Assembly (NCBI GenBank): GCA_003554345.1
Contig: PWGE01000395.1
Location: 1 to 8,733 of the forward strand
Length of the DNA stretch: 8,733 nucleotides
Direction of reading: 5' to 3'
DNA from: T1SED10-198M sp003554345 [NCBI: Candidatus Sumerlaeota bacterium]
GTDB taxonomy: Bacteria > Sumerlaeota > T1SED10-198M
Shown here: positions 1-6,025 of the stretch, one piece after another
How the letters are laid out: every line of letters begins with the position of its first letter
Position numbering within the stretch: position 1 is the stretch's first letter
Notes under the pieces: generated by a model
Databases searched by the model: none
Told to the model about the DNA's origin: nothing
Seen by the model: only the letters and a program-made list of their open reading frames with translations
Position numbers and translations under genes: made by a program

Positions 1-8
1 ATTTTCTT

Positions 9-81
9 ACACACAACTATATATTACAACATAAATTTAAAATCCCCAAATTTTTTTTATTTTTTGAGGATAGTTTTGTGT
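9..81. repeat. Interrupted inverted repeat in A/T-rich DNA
   Basis: ACACACAACTAT at 9-20 matches the reverse complement of ATAGTTTTGTGT at 70-81 at 11 of 12 positions. Inside it, TCCCCAAA at 43-50 and TTTGAGGA at 63-70 pair at 7 of 8 positions around a T-rich loop. Together they could form a long hairpin with an unpaired bulge of about 22 bases on the left arm. It might be a terminator-like or protein-binding site, but there is no clean U-run directly after either arm, so no function is assigned. Confidence 0.35.
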
Positions 82-222
82 ATATTTTTCAATAATACCA
101 ATGGAAAGGCATTTTAACAGCCTTAAAATTATGACTGAAAAATACTTCCCGAACCTGTTTTTTCTAAAAAAAACAAAAAAAACGCTAACAAACAGAAAAA
201 AGACAGGAGTGCTACCTCTATA

Positions 223-244
223 TTTCTCAACCCTTCTTGAGAAA
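223..244. repeat. Perfect 8-bp hairpin (TTTCTCAA / TTGAGAAA)
   Basis: TTTCTCAA at 223-230 and TTGAGAAA at 237-244 are exact reverse complements, separated by the 6-base loop CCCTTC. The stem is A/T-rich and has no U-run after it on either strand, so it does not look like a standard intrinsic terminator. It may be a small RNA stem or a binding site, or chance. Confidence 0.35.
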
Positions 245-450
245 AACCAGCTAAGAAGTGAGTTTTCCTTTCAGGGAGCTCTCAAACCTGAACCACGATG
301 TTACCAGAGGAGTCCACCACCCCGCCAGGAAAAGCGACAACAGCCATTACTGCAGTACGTAATAATTTTTCTTAAGGGGTTCTTTGTCGGGAAAGTTTTT
401 CACGGTAACTCAGAAGTTGTCGCCACCATGGAAGAAAATAAGAATAAGAT

Positions 451-500
451 GCCGATACCGCCATAGGCGGACTGTAAGTCGGAGATCGGCGCTCCCGGGA
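451..500. other. Foldable GC-rich segment, possible structured RNA or cruciform
   Basis: GCCGAT (451-456) and ATCGGC (485-490) are exact inverted repeats enclosing two smaller stems. These are CCGCC/GGCGG with loop ATA (458-470) and GACT/AGTC with loop GTA (470-480), which share one G at 470. The layout resembles a small three-way junction. Immediately after it lies the perfect palindrome TCCCGGGA (493-500). Read on the minus strand, the outer stem is followed by a T-rich but not pure T tract (about 450-430), so a degenerate minus-strand terminator is possible. I do not recognise a known riboswitch or ribozyme core here. Confidence 0.35.
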
Positions 501-583
501 AAGCAGCAATACATTACTCAAGTATAAGTTTTTTTATCAATGTGCATTATATTTTGAAGAGTCTATTTTCAGATAAGAATAAA

Positions 584-615
584 CCACGAAAAGCACGATA
601 GAACACGAAAAAAAA
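584..615. repeat. Three-copy CACGA motif ending in an A8 run
   Basis: CACGA occurs at 585-589, 594-598 and 604-608 (spacing 9 and 10 bases), each followed by A-rich sequence, and the last runs into eight A residues. From memory, AACCACGAAAAGCACGAAA-like strings are common interspersed intergenic sequence in several bacterial phyla; this looks like a short, slightly degraded copy. No coding role is apparent. Confidence 0.45.
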
Positions 616-647
616 GATAATATCATGTTTTCCGATGCTGATTATCT
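608..647 (-). terminator. Candidate weak intrinsic terminator (minus strand)
   Basis: AGATAAT at 615-621 and ATTATCT at 641-647 form a 7-bp inverted repeat with a loop of about 19 bases, and eight A residues precede it at 608-615. Read on the minus strand this is a hairpin followed directly by eight T, the shape of a Rho-independent terminator. The stem is A/T-rich, so it would be weak. It overlaps the end of the small candidate ORF 623-766 and is the first such structure downstream of the M24-psuG-TPR operon, so it could end either transcript. Confidence 0.3.
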
Positions 648-766
648 GTCTTTCTGAAAGTCCACTCAGGCGTATTTGCAATCTTCTTTAATATTTTCTT
701 ATAAAGTATTACTTTGCGGGCTTGGCGAGCTTGCATGATGCTTTCTTTTTCTTTGTTCTTTCCCAT
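623..766 (-). CDS. Small basic hypothetical protein, 47 aa (tentative)
   Basis: A minus-strand ATG at 764-766 opens 47 codons ending in TGA at 623-625. The product begins MGKNKEKESIMQARQARKV, is strongly basic (many Lys and Arg) and has a helix-prone middle with alternating charged and hydrophobic residues (VILYKKILKKIA). There is no signal peptide or membrane segment, and I do not recognise a family. The start is poorly supported: upstream there is only an AGAAG-like sequence, and the frame stays open for about 17 more codons before a stop. A weak terminator-like hairpin overlaps its 3' end, which slightly favours a real gene. It lies in otherwise non-coding DNA downstream of the TPR gene and could be a chance ORF or the remnant of a longer gene. 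Confidence 0.3.
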   Translation of the reverse strand: MGKNKEKESIMQARQARKVILYKKILKKIANTPEWTFRKTDNQHRKT

Positions 767-948
767 TCTGACTTCTGAAGATATTTCTATTTTCAGAGGA
801 ATATCTGACAGTAAATATCACAAATGTGTGGGTAAAGGAAAGAATAGTAACCCTCGAAAAAGCCTGGCAACTACTGTTTATACACGTTCACTGGTGATCG
901 GGCATCGTCCTTTGAATCCATCTTGATAAACCGGCAATTTTTCCCATG

Positions 949-1704
949 TTATTCCTCGTCTTCATCCTTCAAATTCTCATCCTCCCAATCATGCATTTCC
1001 TGCATTCTTATACGTTCTCTTGTTCGTGCTGCCCGGGCCTCGACATCATAGTTATCAGGGTCATGTTCAAGGTATTGCTTATAAAAGTCAAGCGCTTTCT
1101 CGTATACGCCATGGTCAAAATAAAGATCAGCCAGTTCCAGTACACTATGATAATCGGCAGGATACTCTTCTAAATATTTTTCATAGTAGTAGAATCCAGA
1201 AATATAGTCACCAGTTTCAATTTTTGCCTGTCCCAGATAATGGAGGGCATTTGCCCTCATGTGTTCCGAAGGCTCGAGCTCCAGGGCTTTTTCAAGGTAG
1301 TCAATCGCCTCTTCATATTTCTGATCATAAAAATACTTATTGCCAAGACGATAAGGAAAGTTAGAAACAGAAGAATCAACCTCCATCGCCTGATAATAAA
1401 ACTGCATCGCTCTTTCTTCTTGGCCGAGTTTATCATAGATATCACCGATATAAAAATATGCCCAGCCAAGAGAATCATCGAATTCTATAGCATACTGAAA
1501 CTGACGTTGAGCAGCCTCCAGTTCTCCCTCTTCAAGAAGTTTTCTTCCCTCCTGAAGATGGAGATGCGGATCCCGGAACTCAATTCGCTCAATCCAGTAA
1601 GGTGAATAGCGATTAAAAACCACCATAAAAGCAACAAAAAACACCAATACCACCAGCCACACAACCATTATTTTTACAAAGCCCGGTCGATTCTGGTTGC
1701 TCAT
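949..1704 (-). CDS. Membrane-anchored TPR-repeat protein
   Basis: This is a 251-residue protein with one N-terminal hydrophobic segment (about residues 11-30) following a short basic start, which suggests an inner-membrane anchor with the rest in the periplasm. The soluble part consists of about five tetratricopeptide repeats, roughly at residues 45-78, 79-112, 113-146, 150-183 and 184-217, recognisable by patterns such as YEEAIDYLEKALELEP and YEKALDFYKQYLEHDP. The last 15 residues are very acidic (ending KDEDEE). TPR proteins are protein-binding scaffolds, so the partner cannot be read from the sequence. The start overlaps the psuG stop as ATGA, with a good ribosome binding site AAGGGG at 1710-1715, five bases upstream, so it is the last gene of the M24-psuG-TPR operon. 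After the stop the same frame stays open for another 25 codons, which I regard as chance. The exact function is unknown. Confidence 0.85.
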   Translation of the reverse strand: MSNQNRPGFVKIMVVWLVVLVFFVAFMVVFNRYSPYWIERIEFRDPHLHLQEGRKLLEEGELEAAQRQFQYAIEFDDSLGWAYFYIGDIYDKLGQEERAMQFYYQAMEVDSSVSNFPYRLGNKYFYDQKYEEAIDYLEKALELEPSEHMRANALHYLGQAKIETGDYISGFYYYEKYLEEYPADYHSVLELADLYFDHGVYEKALDFYKQYLEHDPDNYDVEARAARTRERIRMQEMHDWEDENLKDEDEE

Positions 1705-2630
1705 ACCATCCCCTTTGCAATACTGGCAGCAAGCCGGGCATTTTTAACCAGCAATTCTTTATTGAGCAAAACACTTTGACCATTCGTGGCAACTGCCAGA
1801 TTTTTCAAAAGATAGGGGGTCAATTCTTTACCCTTTATTGATTTTTTTTGTGCTTCCTGCAACAATCTTTGAACGATCCTGTTTATCTCCCCATAATCGA
1901 AAGAGTGCTTTTCAGGCACAGAATTGGCAATCAATACTCCACTCTCTGGAAACACACTAAAATAATACCGCAGATAATTTACAATGTCAACGCTGTGAGA
2001 AAAGGATGTTTCCAGTGGATAAAGGTTTTTATTGGAATAAAAAAGAGGGAAGTAGTCTGTACGATATCCTATAACAGGAACACCAAGGGTTTCCATTACT
2101 TCCAATGTTTTAGGTATATCGAGGACGCATTTCGCCCCACTACTTACGACTGCCACGGGATAGGAGGCCAGTGCCTGTAAGTCGGAAGAAACATCCATTA
2201 TTTCCTTCATATTCAGATGCACACCCCCGATACCTCCTGTCGCCATTATGGGAATACCCAATCGGGCAGCTAAATGAACAGTTGCCGAAACAGTAGTTGC
2301 TCCATGGTAGGGGCAAGCAATGACAGAAGCAAGATTTTGAACGTTAACTTTTCTCACCTTATCCGGTCGACGAGCAAAATGCTCTATTTGTTCTGAAGAC
2401 ATTCCTGCCACAATCTTGCCCTCCCAGACTCCCATAGTAACGGGCACTGCACCTTCCCGGCGTATCACTTCTTCACAGTTCCGGATAGCTTCCAGGTTAT
2501 GACGATAAGGAAGCCCCTGAGCTACTACAGATGATTCCAGGGCCACACAGGGAAGATTTTTCTCCCTTGCCCGTTTATATTCGATAGAACAGGTAACAAG
2601 GCTTTCAAATGAAACTGCTTTTCTATTCAT
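1701..2630 (-). CDS. psuG: Pseudouridine-5'-phosphate glycosidase
   Basis: PsuG reversibly splits pseudouridine 5'-phosphate into uracil and ribose 5-phosphate, the second step of pseudouridine salvage in the cytoplasm; the family includes IndA. The protein has 309 residues, close to the roughly 310 of E. coli PsuG. Family motifs are present in order: ALESSVVAQGLPYRHN (30-45, Glu32), KVNVQNL (94-100), TGGIGGVH (131-138), Asp146 and Asp150 in MDVSSDLQAL, and SSGAKCVLD (163-171), whose Lys167 matches the Schiff-base lysine (Lys166 in E. coli, from memory). TPYLLKNLA and the C-terminal NARLAASIA also fit. A longer in-frame start at 2690 exists, but ATG 2630 gives the normal length, sits in an ATGA overlap with the peptidase gene and has GGTGG just upstream. 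No pseudouridine kinase (psuK) is adjacent. Confidence 0.95.
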   Translation of the reverse strand: MNRKAVSFESLVTCSIEYKRAREKNLPCVALESSVVAQGLPYRHNLEAIRNCEEVIRREGAVPVTMGVWEGKIVAGMSSEQIEHFARRPDKVRKVNVQNLASVIACPYHGATTVSATVHLAARLGIPIMATGGIGGVHLNMKEIMDVSSDLQALASYPVAVVSSGAKCVLDIPKTLEVMETLGVPVIGYRTDYFPLFYSNKNLYPLETSFSHSVDIVNYLRYYFSVFPESGVLIANSVPEKHSFDYGEINRIVQRLLQEAQKKSIKGKELTPYLLKNLAVATNGQSVLLNKELLVKNARLAASIAKGMV

Positions 2631-3697
2631 AGAACCACCATATCCCTGGGATAGGGGGTCAGCTTTTCCAGAGAACCTTTCTGAATGCAATACATATCTT
2701 CAATACGTATACCTCCTTCTCCCGGAAGATAAATTCCCGGTTCTATGGTAAACACCATATTATCATGCAATGCAACATTTGAGGAGGGCGCCAGAGAGGG
2801 AGGCTCATGACATTCCAGCCCGATACCATGGCCGGTAGCATGTCGAAAATACCTGTCATAACCGGCTTCCTGAAGCACGGATCGAAACAAAAGATCGATC
2901 TCACCGGCGGTTTCAAGTTGCGAAAATTGTTCTTCAAAGAGAACAAAGGCTTCCAGAAGAAGATTATAACACTCTTTCCATCGGGGAGAGGGTGGTTGAA
3001 GAAATATCACTCTTGTAAAATCTGAAGCATAATTCTCATGATAAAAACCAAAGTCCACCAATATCATCGAACTCCTGCGATGCAATCTTGTATGCCGGGA
3101 ATAACTATAATGAGGTTTAGACGCATTTTCATCAAAAGCCACAATAGGAGAGAAGGAAAACCCTTCCCAATCCAGTTCATGCATGCGTCTTCTTAAAAAT
3201 TTAACAACATCCCACTCAGACATTCCCTCGTAAGGAGTGATCCTCAGATATTGAACAAGAGAATCAAAGGCCCAGCTTACTGCTCTGACAGAATCTTTTA
3301 TAAGACATATCTCATCATGTTCCTTGGACATTCGTAACCGGGAAAGCAGCTTATCAGCAGCCCTTAAATGAAGGTTTGTTTGACAGAGTTGTTCATAAAG
3401 ATAATAGGGCAGGTCTTTTTCGAAAAGTATTTCCGAATACTGTTGTTCCTGGAGAAAATATTTGTATCCTTTTTCTTTCACATCAAAGACCTGAAGATGC
3501 TTTAAATTTTCCCGGGCATCTTCCAGGTAACGGAAGTCAGTAAAATAATAGCCTCCGGACGAATCCACAACCATATAGGCATGGGTTGATTTCATGCCTG
3601 AATAATAAAACATATTAAAGGGATCACACAGAAAAGCTGCCTGCCCTTCTTTTAACAAGCGTTGAAGTTTTTTTATCCGGTGTATTTTTGGAGACAA
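2627..3697 (-). CDS. M24 metallopeptidase, Xaa-Pro aminopeptidase/prolidase type
   Basis: A 356-residue cytoplasmic peptidase of the creatinase/prolidase (pita-bread) fold, likely removing an N-terminal residue ahead of proline or cutting Xaa-Pro dipeptides. A creatinase N-terminal domain (about 1-125) precedes the catalytic M24 domain (about 130-350). All five metal ligands are visible in the family order: Asp215 (LVDFG), Asp226 (ASDFTR), His290 (ATGHGIG), Glu319 (TIEPGIY) and Glu333 (GIRIEDM); His196 (KPHYSY) and His297 (ECHEPP) are also conserved. The start is TTG at 3695-3697, with GGAA six bases upstream. The first in-frame ATGs lie at residues 29 and 35 and would remove the conserved start of the N-terminal domain, so TTG is preferred. 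It is the first gene of the M24-psuG-TPR operon. PepP, PepQ and YpdF-like assignments cannot be separated by eye. Confidence 0.93.
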   Translation of the reverse strand: MSPKIHRIKKLQRLLKEGQAAFLCDPFNMFYYSGMKSTHAYMVVDSSGGYYFTDFRYLEDARENLKHLQVFDVKEKGYKYFLQEQQYSEILFEKDLPYYLYEQLCQTNLHLRAADKLLSRLRMSKEHDEICLIKDSVRAVSWAFDSLVQYLRITPYEGMSEWDVVKFLRRRMHELDWEGFSFSPIVAFDENASKPHYSYSRHTRLHRRSSMILVDFGFYHENYASDFTRVIFLQPPSPRWKECYNLLLEAFVLFEEQFSQLETAGEIDLLFRSVLQEAGYDRYFRHATGHGIGLECHEPPSLAPSSNVALHDNMVFTIEPGIYLPGEGGIRIEDMYCIQKGSLEKLTPYPRDMVVL

Positions 3698-3739
3698 TTA
3701 TTATTCCAATGAGAGCGATTTATGGTAATATTTAAAAGG

Positions 3740-3766
3740 ATTATACATAAGAGTCAAGAAGCTCAA
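3740..3766 (-). promoter_or_regulatory. Candidate sigma70-type promoter for the M24-psuG-TPR operon
   Basis: On the minus strand the 70-base divergent spacer holds a perfect -10 TATAAT (plus positions 3740-3745). TTGAGC (3761-3766), four of six matches to the -35 consensus, lies 15 bases upstream of it. Transcription would start near 3733 and leave a leader of about 36 bases before the TTG start. The 15-base spacing is short, and a better -35 match TTGACT (3752-3757) is too close to be used with this -10. For the plus-strand gene the same spacer offers only weak elements (TTTATG, 17 bases, TATACA). Confidence 0.45.
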
Positions 3767-3767
3767 T

Positions 3768-5189
3768 ATGGACAAGCAACAGCTCACTGAAAAAAATACT
3801 AATAACAGCATTCTTATCCTCATTGATATCCTGTTCATATGGCTATTATGGAGATTCACCTATCAATTACGCTTAACGTATTTTGACAGCATCTTAAGTT
3901 ACTACAGCCTTCCCCCTTTATTCGATCGTCCTTTAAACGAGTGGCTCAATTACCTCCTCTTTTTCCCGGTGGTCATCATCGTGGCTCTTATTCTTAACTA
4001 CTCACAGCACTTTTACCGCCTGTATCACATCTCTCCTTCCATTCTGTTTCTCAACGCCATACGCACTTCCTTATACCTGCTTTTTTTACTTTTAGCATTT
4101 TCAGCTGTACTCAGAGAACTTTTCATCGGAAGGTCCGTTCTCATGCTTTTCCCTGCGCTTTATGGTACATACCTCTTCAGTTCACGTTATATTATTCGTC
4201 TTTTTCGAATATACCTGATAGAAAGAGGTTGCTTCCGGAAAAACACGGTTATTGTGGGTGATGGAGAATTAGCAGTTCAAACAAGAGACATCCTCACTGA
4301 AATTCAGGACATAAACTACAATATTTTAGGATACCTGAAAGATAACCAGAACACAGAAGGTTCACATGATCAAATTTTACCCATTTTAGGCTCTCTGAAC
4401 AATCTTCCTCCTCTGGTGAAAAAACATAATATCGACGAAGTTATTTTTGCCACTGAAAAATTAAACAACGAAGAACTCCTCAGTATCATAGCCAGGTATG
4501 AACATCTTCCTATCGAATTCAAAATTGTTTCCAATCTTTTTCAGGTTATCAATGAACAGGTCAAATTAGGCGACATTGCCGAATTTCCTCTGATCGAGAT
4601 ACAGAACCAGCGGCCCTCTTTATTATACCTGCTGGGAAAGAGAGCAATGGATCTGCTTATAACCATACCTTTGTTCATTATCACCCTTCCCATATCCCTT
4701 CTTATCATAATAGCTATTAAGCTGGATTCACGAGGACCGGTAATCTTCAAACACGAGAGAATAGGAAAAGGGGGGCAGCCATTTTTATTATACAAGTTTC
4801 GCTCAATGGATTATGAAAGTCATCCTTATGCTTCTGCTCCTTCCAATGAAAGTGATGTTCGGATAACAAGGGTAGGCAAATTCCTGCGAAAAACCAGTCT
4901 TGATGAATTACCCCAGCTCTTAAACATCTTAAAAGGGGACATGAGTCTGGTAGGACCGCGACCGGAGATGCCTTTTATTGTGGATAGTTACCAGAACTGG
5001 CAGAAAAAACGGCTCGATGTCAAACCAGGTCTGACAGGACTCTGGCAGGTAGCAGGACGCAAACACATGCCACTGCATATGAACCTGGAGTACGATTTTT
5101 ATTACATTAAAAACCGCTCTCTTCTCTTCGACTTATTCCTTTTATTGAAAACCATACCTGCTGTTATCTTCGGAAAAGGTGCCTATTAG
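3768..5189 (+). CDS. Polyprenyl glycosylphosphotransferase (WbaP/WcaJ-type initiating sugar transferase)
   Basis: This 473-residue membrane enzyme should transfer a sugar 1-phosphate from a nucleotide sugar to undecaprenyl phosphate, the first step of exopolysaccharide, capsule or O-antigen synthesis. The N-terminal part has hydrophobic segments near 13-32, 59-77, 100-117 and 122-138. A Rossmann-like domain (about 159-272, starting NTVIVGDGELA) follows, then the catalytic domain from about 290. That domain has the re-entrant hydrophobic helix (295-317), KFRSM (343-347), the catalytic Asp-Glu pair 379-380 in SLDELPQLLNILKGDMS, LVGPRPE (394-400) and KPGLTGLWQV (419-428). Length and domain order are normal. 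The sugar cannot be predicted. ATG 3768 has only a weak Shine-Dalgarno match (AAGAAG). It is a single gene between two minus-strand operons and overlaps the end of dprA by 4 bases. Confidence 0.95.
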   Translation: MDKQQLTEKNTNNSILILIDILFIWLLWRFTYQLRLTYFDSILSYYSLPPLFDRPLNEWLNYLLFFPVVIIVALILNYSQHFYRLYHISPSILFLNAIRTSLYLLFLLLAFSAVLRELFIGRSVLMLFPALYGTYLFSSRYIIRLFRIYLIERGCFRKNTVIVGDGELAVQTRDILTEIQDINYNILGYLKDNQNTEGSHDQILPILGSLNNLPPLVKKHNIDEVIFATEKLNNEELLSIIARYEHLPIEFKIVSNLFQVINEQVKLGDIAEFPLIEIQNQRPSLLYLLGKRAMDLLITIPLFIITLPISLLIIIAIKLDSRGPVIFKHERIGKGGQPFLLYKFRSMDYESHPYASAPSNESDVRITRVGKFLRKTSLDELPQLLNILKGDMSLVGPRPEMPFIVDSYQNWQKKRLDVKPGLTGLWQVAGRKHMPLHMNLEYDFYYIKNRSLLFDLFLLLKTIPAVIFGKGAY

Positions 5190-6025
5190 TCCCACAATAC
5201 GTGGAGGTCGGCACGACTCCTTATCTGGTGAACACCCGGCAGTTGAAGGAGTTTCTTATTTCCCTGGCAGGGATCATTCTTAAACTTCACCGCACATACT
5301 TTTCTACCATAATTCAACCCATAGGAAGCAGTATAAAACGAACCTCCATCTGCACGTGACTGAATAACGATAACGGCATCACTGAAGAGTGCGATCAATC
5401 TGTTTCGCAGTATTGCCCATTTTTTCAACCATTTCTCATGAAAAGGGGCTTCACTTAAATAATATATTCCGCCCTTTGCCGGATAACATGATGAAAAATT
5501 CCCGATACCATAGGGAAGAAAAGCAAGGGTTTTAAGCTTGTGGTGAACAGCATTTAAATGGGCAACACGGTCAATTCCCCTGGCGAAACCGCTGATTATG
5601 AGAACATTTTCCTTTGACAGATAAGAAATAATGCTGGCTGTAATCTCTCTAGCCTGCGGAGCGGGTGAACAGGTGCCCACCACTGCTACGCGCCGACTGA
5701 AAGCAGGAAGCATCTCAAGGGGAAAAGAACCGCTCAGCATTAACGGAATATCAGACACCTCTCCTACATAATGGGAAAGCTCGTTCGCTGTATAAACAAG
5801 ATTACCGCGTTTTTCAATCTGCTGGTAAAGTGAAGAAGCCCGGTCAATATTCTTCAGTGCTTTATAGACTTTTACTTTCACACTGAGGGAAAGAGAAGTG
5901 CGCCATACCAGGTCAGGACAGGAAAGATATTGTTCCATGTCGGCATATTTTAACAATATTCGAAAGCGTCGGTAGCCAATGCTGCCTGTTTCATTTAAAG
6001 CAAGATAGAAAATCTTCTCGTTCAT
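5186..6025 (-). CDS. dprA: DprA/Smf-family DNA-processing protein, short and divergent
   Basis: DprA binds incoming single-stranded DNA and loads RecA during natural transformation; the family also occurs in non-competent bacteria. The product has 279 residues. A SAM-like helical N-terminus (about 1-60) precedes the Rossmann domain: VAVVGTCSP (113-121), SGFARGIDRVAH (145-156), SEAP (191-194), RNRLIALFSDAVIVI (207-221), DGGSFYTASYG (226-236) and GRKVCAV (240-246). It departs from the usual pattern in three ways. The G-S/T-R motif has Cys119 in place of Arg, and that Arg contacts DNA phosphate in studied homologues. The stretch YGIGNFSSCYP replaces the usual G.G.D..YP. The C-terminal winged-helix domain is absent. 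ATG 6025 was chosen because MNEKIFYLALN matches normal family starts and AGGA precedes it; a start at 6073 is less likely. It overlaps ddl by 35 bases, suggesting coupling. Confidence 0.85.
   Translation of the reverse strand: MNEKIFYLALNETGSIGYRRFRILLKYADMEQYLSCPDLVWRTSLSLSVKVKVYKALKNIDRASSLYQQIEKRGNLVYTANELSHYVGEVSDIPLMLSGSFPLEMLPAFSRRVAVVGTCSPAPQAREITASIISYLSKENVLIISGFARGIDRVAHLNAVHHKLKTLAFLPYGIGNFSSCYPAKGGIYYLSEAPFHEKWLKKWAILRNRLIALFSDAVIVIQSRADGGSFYTASYGLNYGRKVCAVKFKNDPCQGNKKLLQLPGVHQIRSRADLHVLWD

Larger units (their letters stand above)
1..948. other. Long intergenic region without a confident gene
   Basis: Nearly 950 bases lie left of the TPR gene and contain no ORF that I can link to a protein family. 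The ends of the region are very A/T-rich with runs of A or T (for example 51-66, 165-181 and 608-615), while about 281-500 is richer in G and C. Short open stretches occur in several frames on both strands but are broken by stops, as expected from non-coding or decayed sequence. The region holds inverted repeats, a three-copy CACGA motif, a foldable segment at 451-500 and one small candidate ORF, each listed separately. The gene to the left lies outside the window, so it is unknown whether this region is its 3' or 5' flank. Confidence 0.7.

Noticed and set aside
348-357. Palindrome TACTGCAGTA as a possible operator
   Set aside because: A single 10-base palindrome with no nearby promoter or gene start is weak evidence; it is probably chance.
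101-466. Plus-strand ORF of 121 codons in the left intergenic region
   Set aside because: It runs through A-homopolymer tracts and the GC island without a change in protein character, has no ribosome binding site, and gives a basic, low-complexity product with no recognisable domain. It is more likely chance.
714-926. Plus-strand ORF of 70 codons with a TTG start
   Set aside because: There is no ribosome site and no family resemblance, and it overlaps the better-looking minus-strand small ORF over part of its length.
874-948. Open frame of 25 codons directly after the TPR stop codon, suggesting readthrough
   Set aside because: An open stretch this long is expected by chance about one time in three, and the acidic KDEDEE end is a natural C-terminus. 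No readthrough signal is visible.
1-948. tRNA, CRISPR array, riboswitch or insertion sequence in the left intergenic region
   Set aside because: I found no cloverleaf with T-loop consensus, no regularly spaced direct repeats of CRISPR length, no transposase fragment I could recognise, and no known riboswitch core.
1240-1605. Plus-strand ORFs antisense to the TPR gene
   Set aside because: They are shadows of a well-supported TPR coding frame and have no ribosome sites or family features.
2631-2690. Upstream in-frame ATG of psuG giving 20 extra residues
   Set aside because: The extension lies wholly inside the peptidase gene and exceeds normal PsuG length. The ATGA start at 2630 with its own ribosome site fits better.
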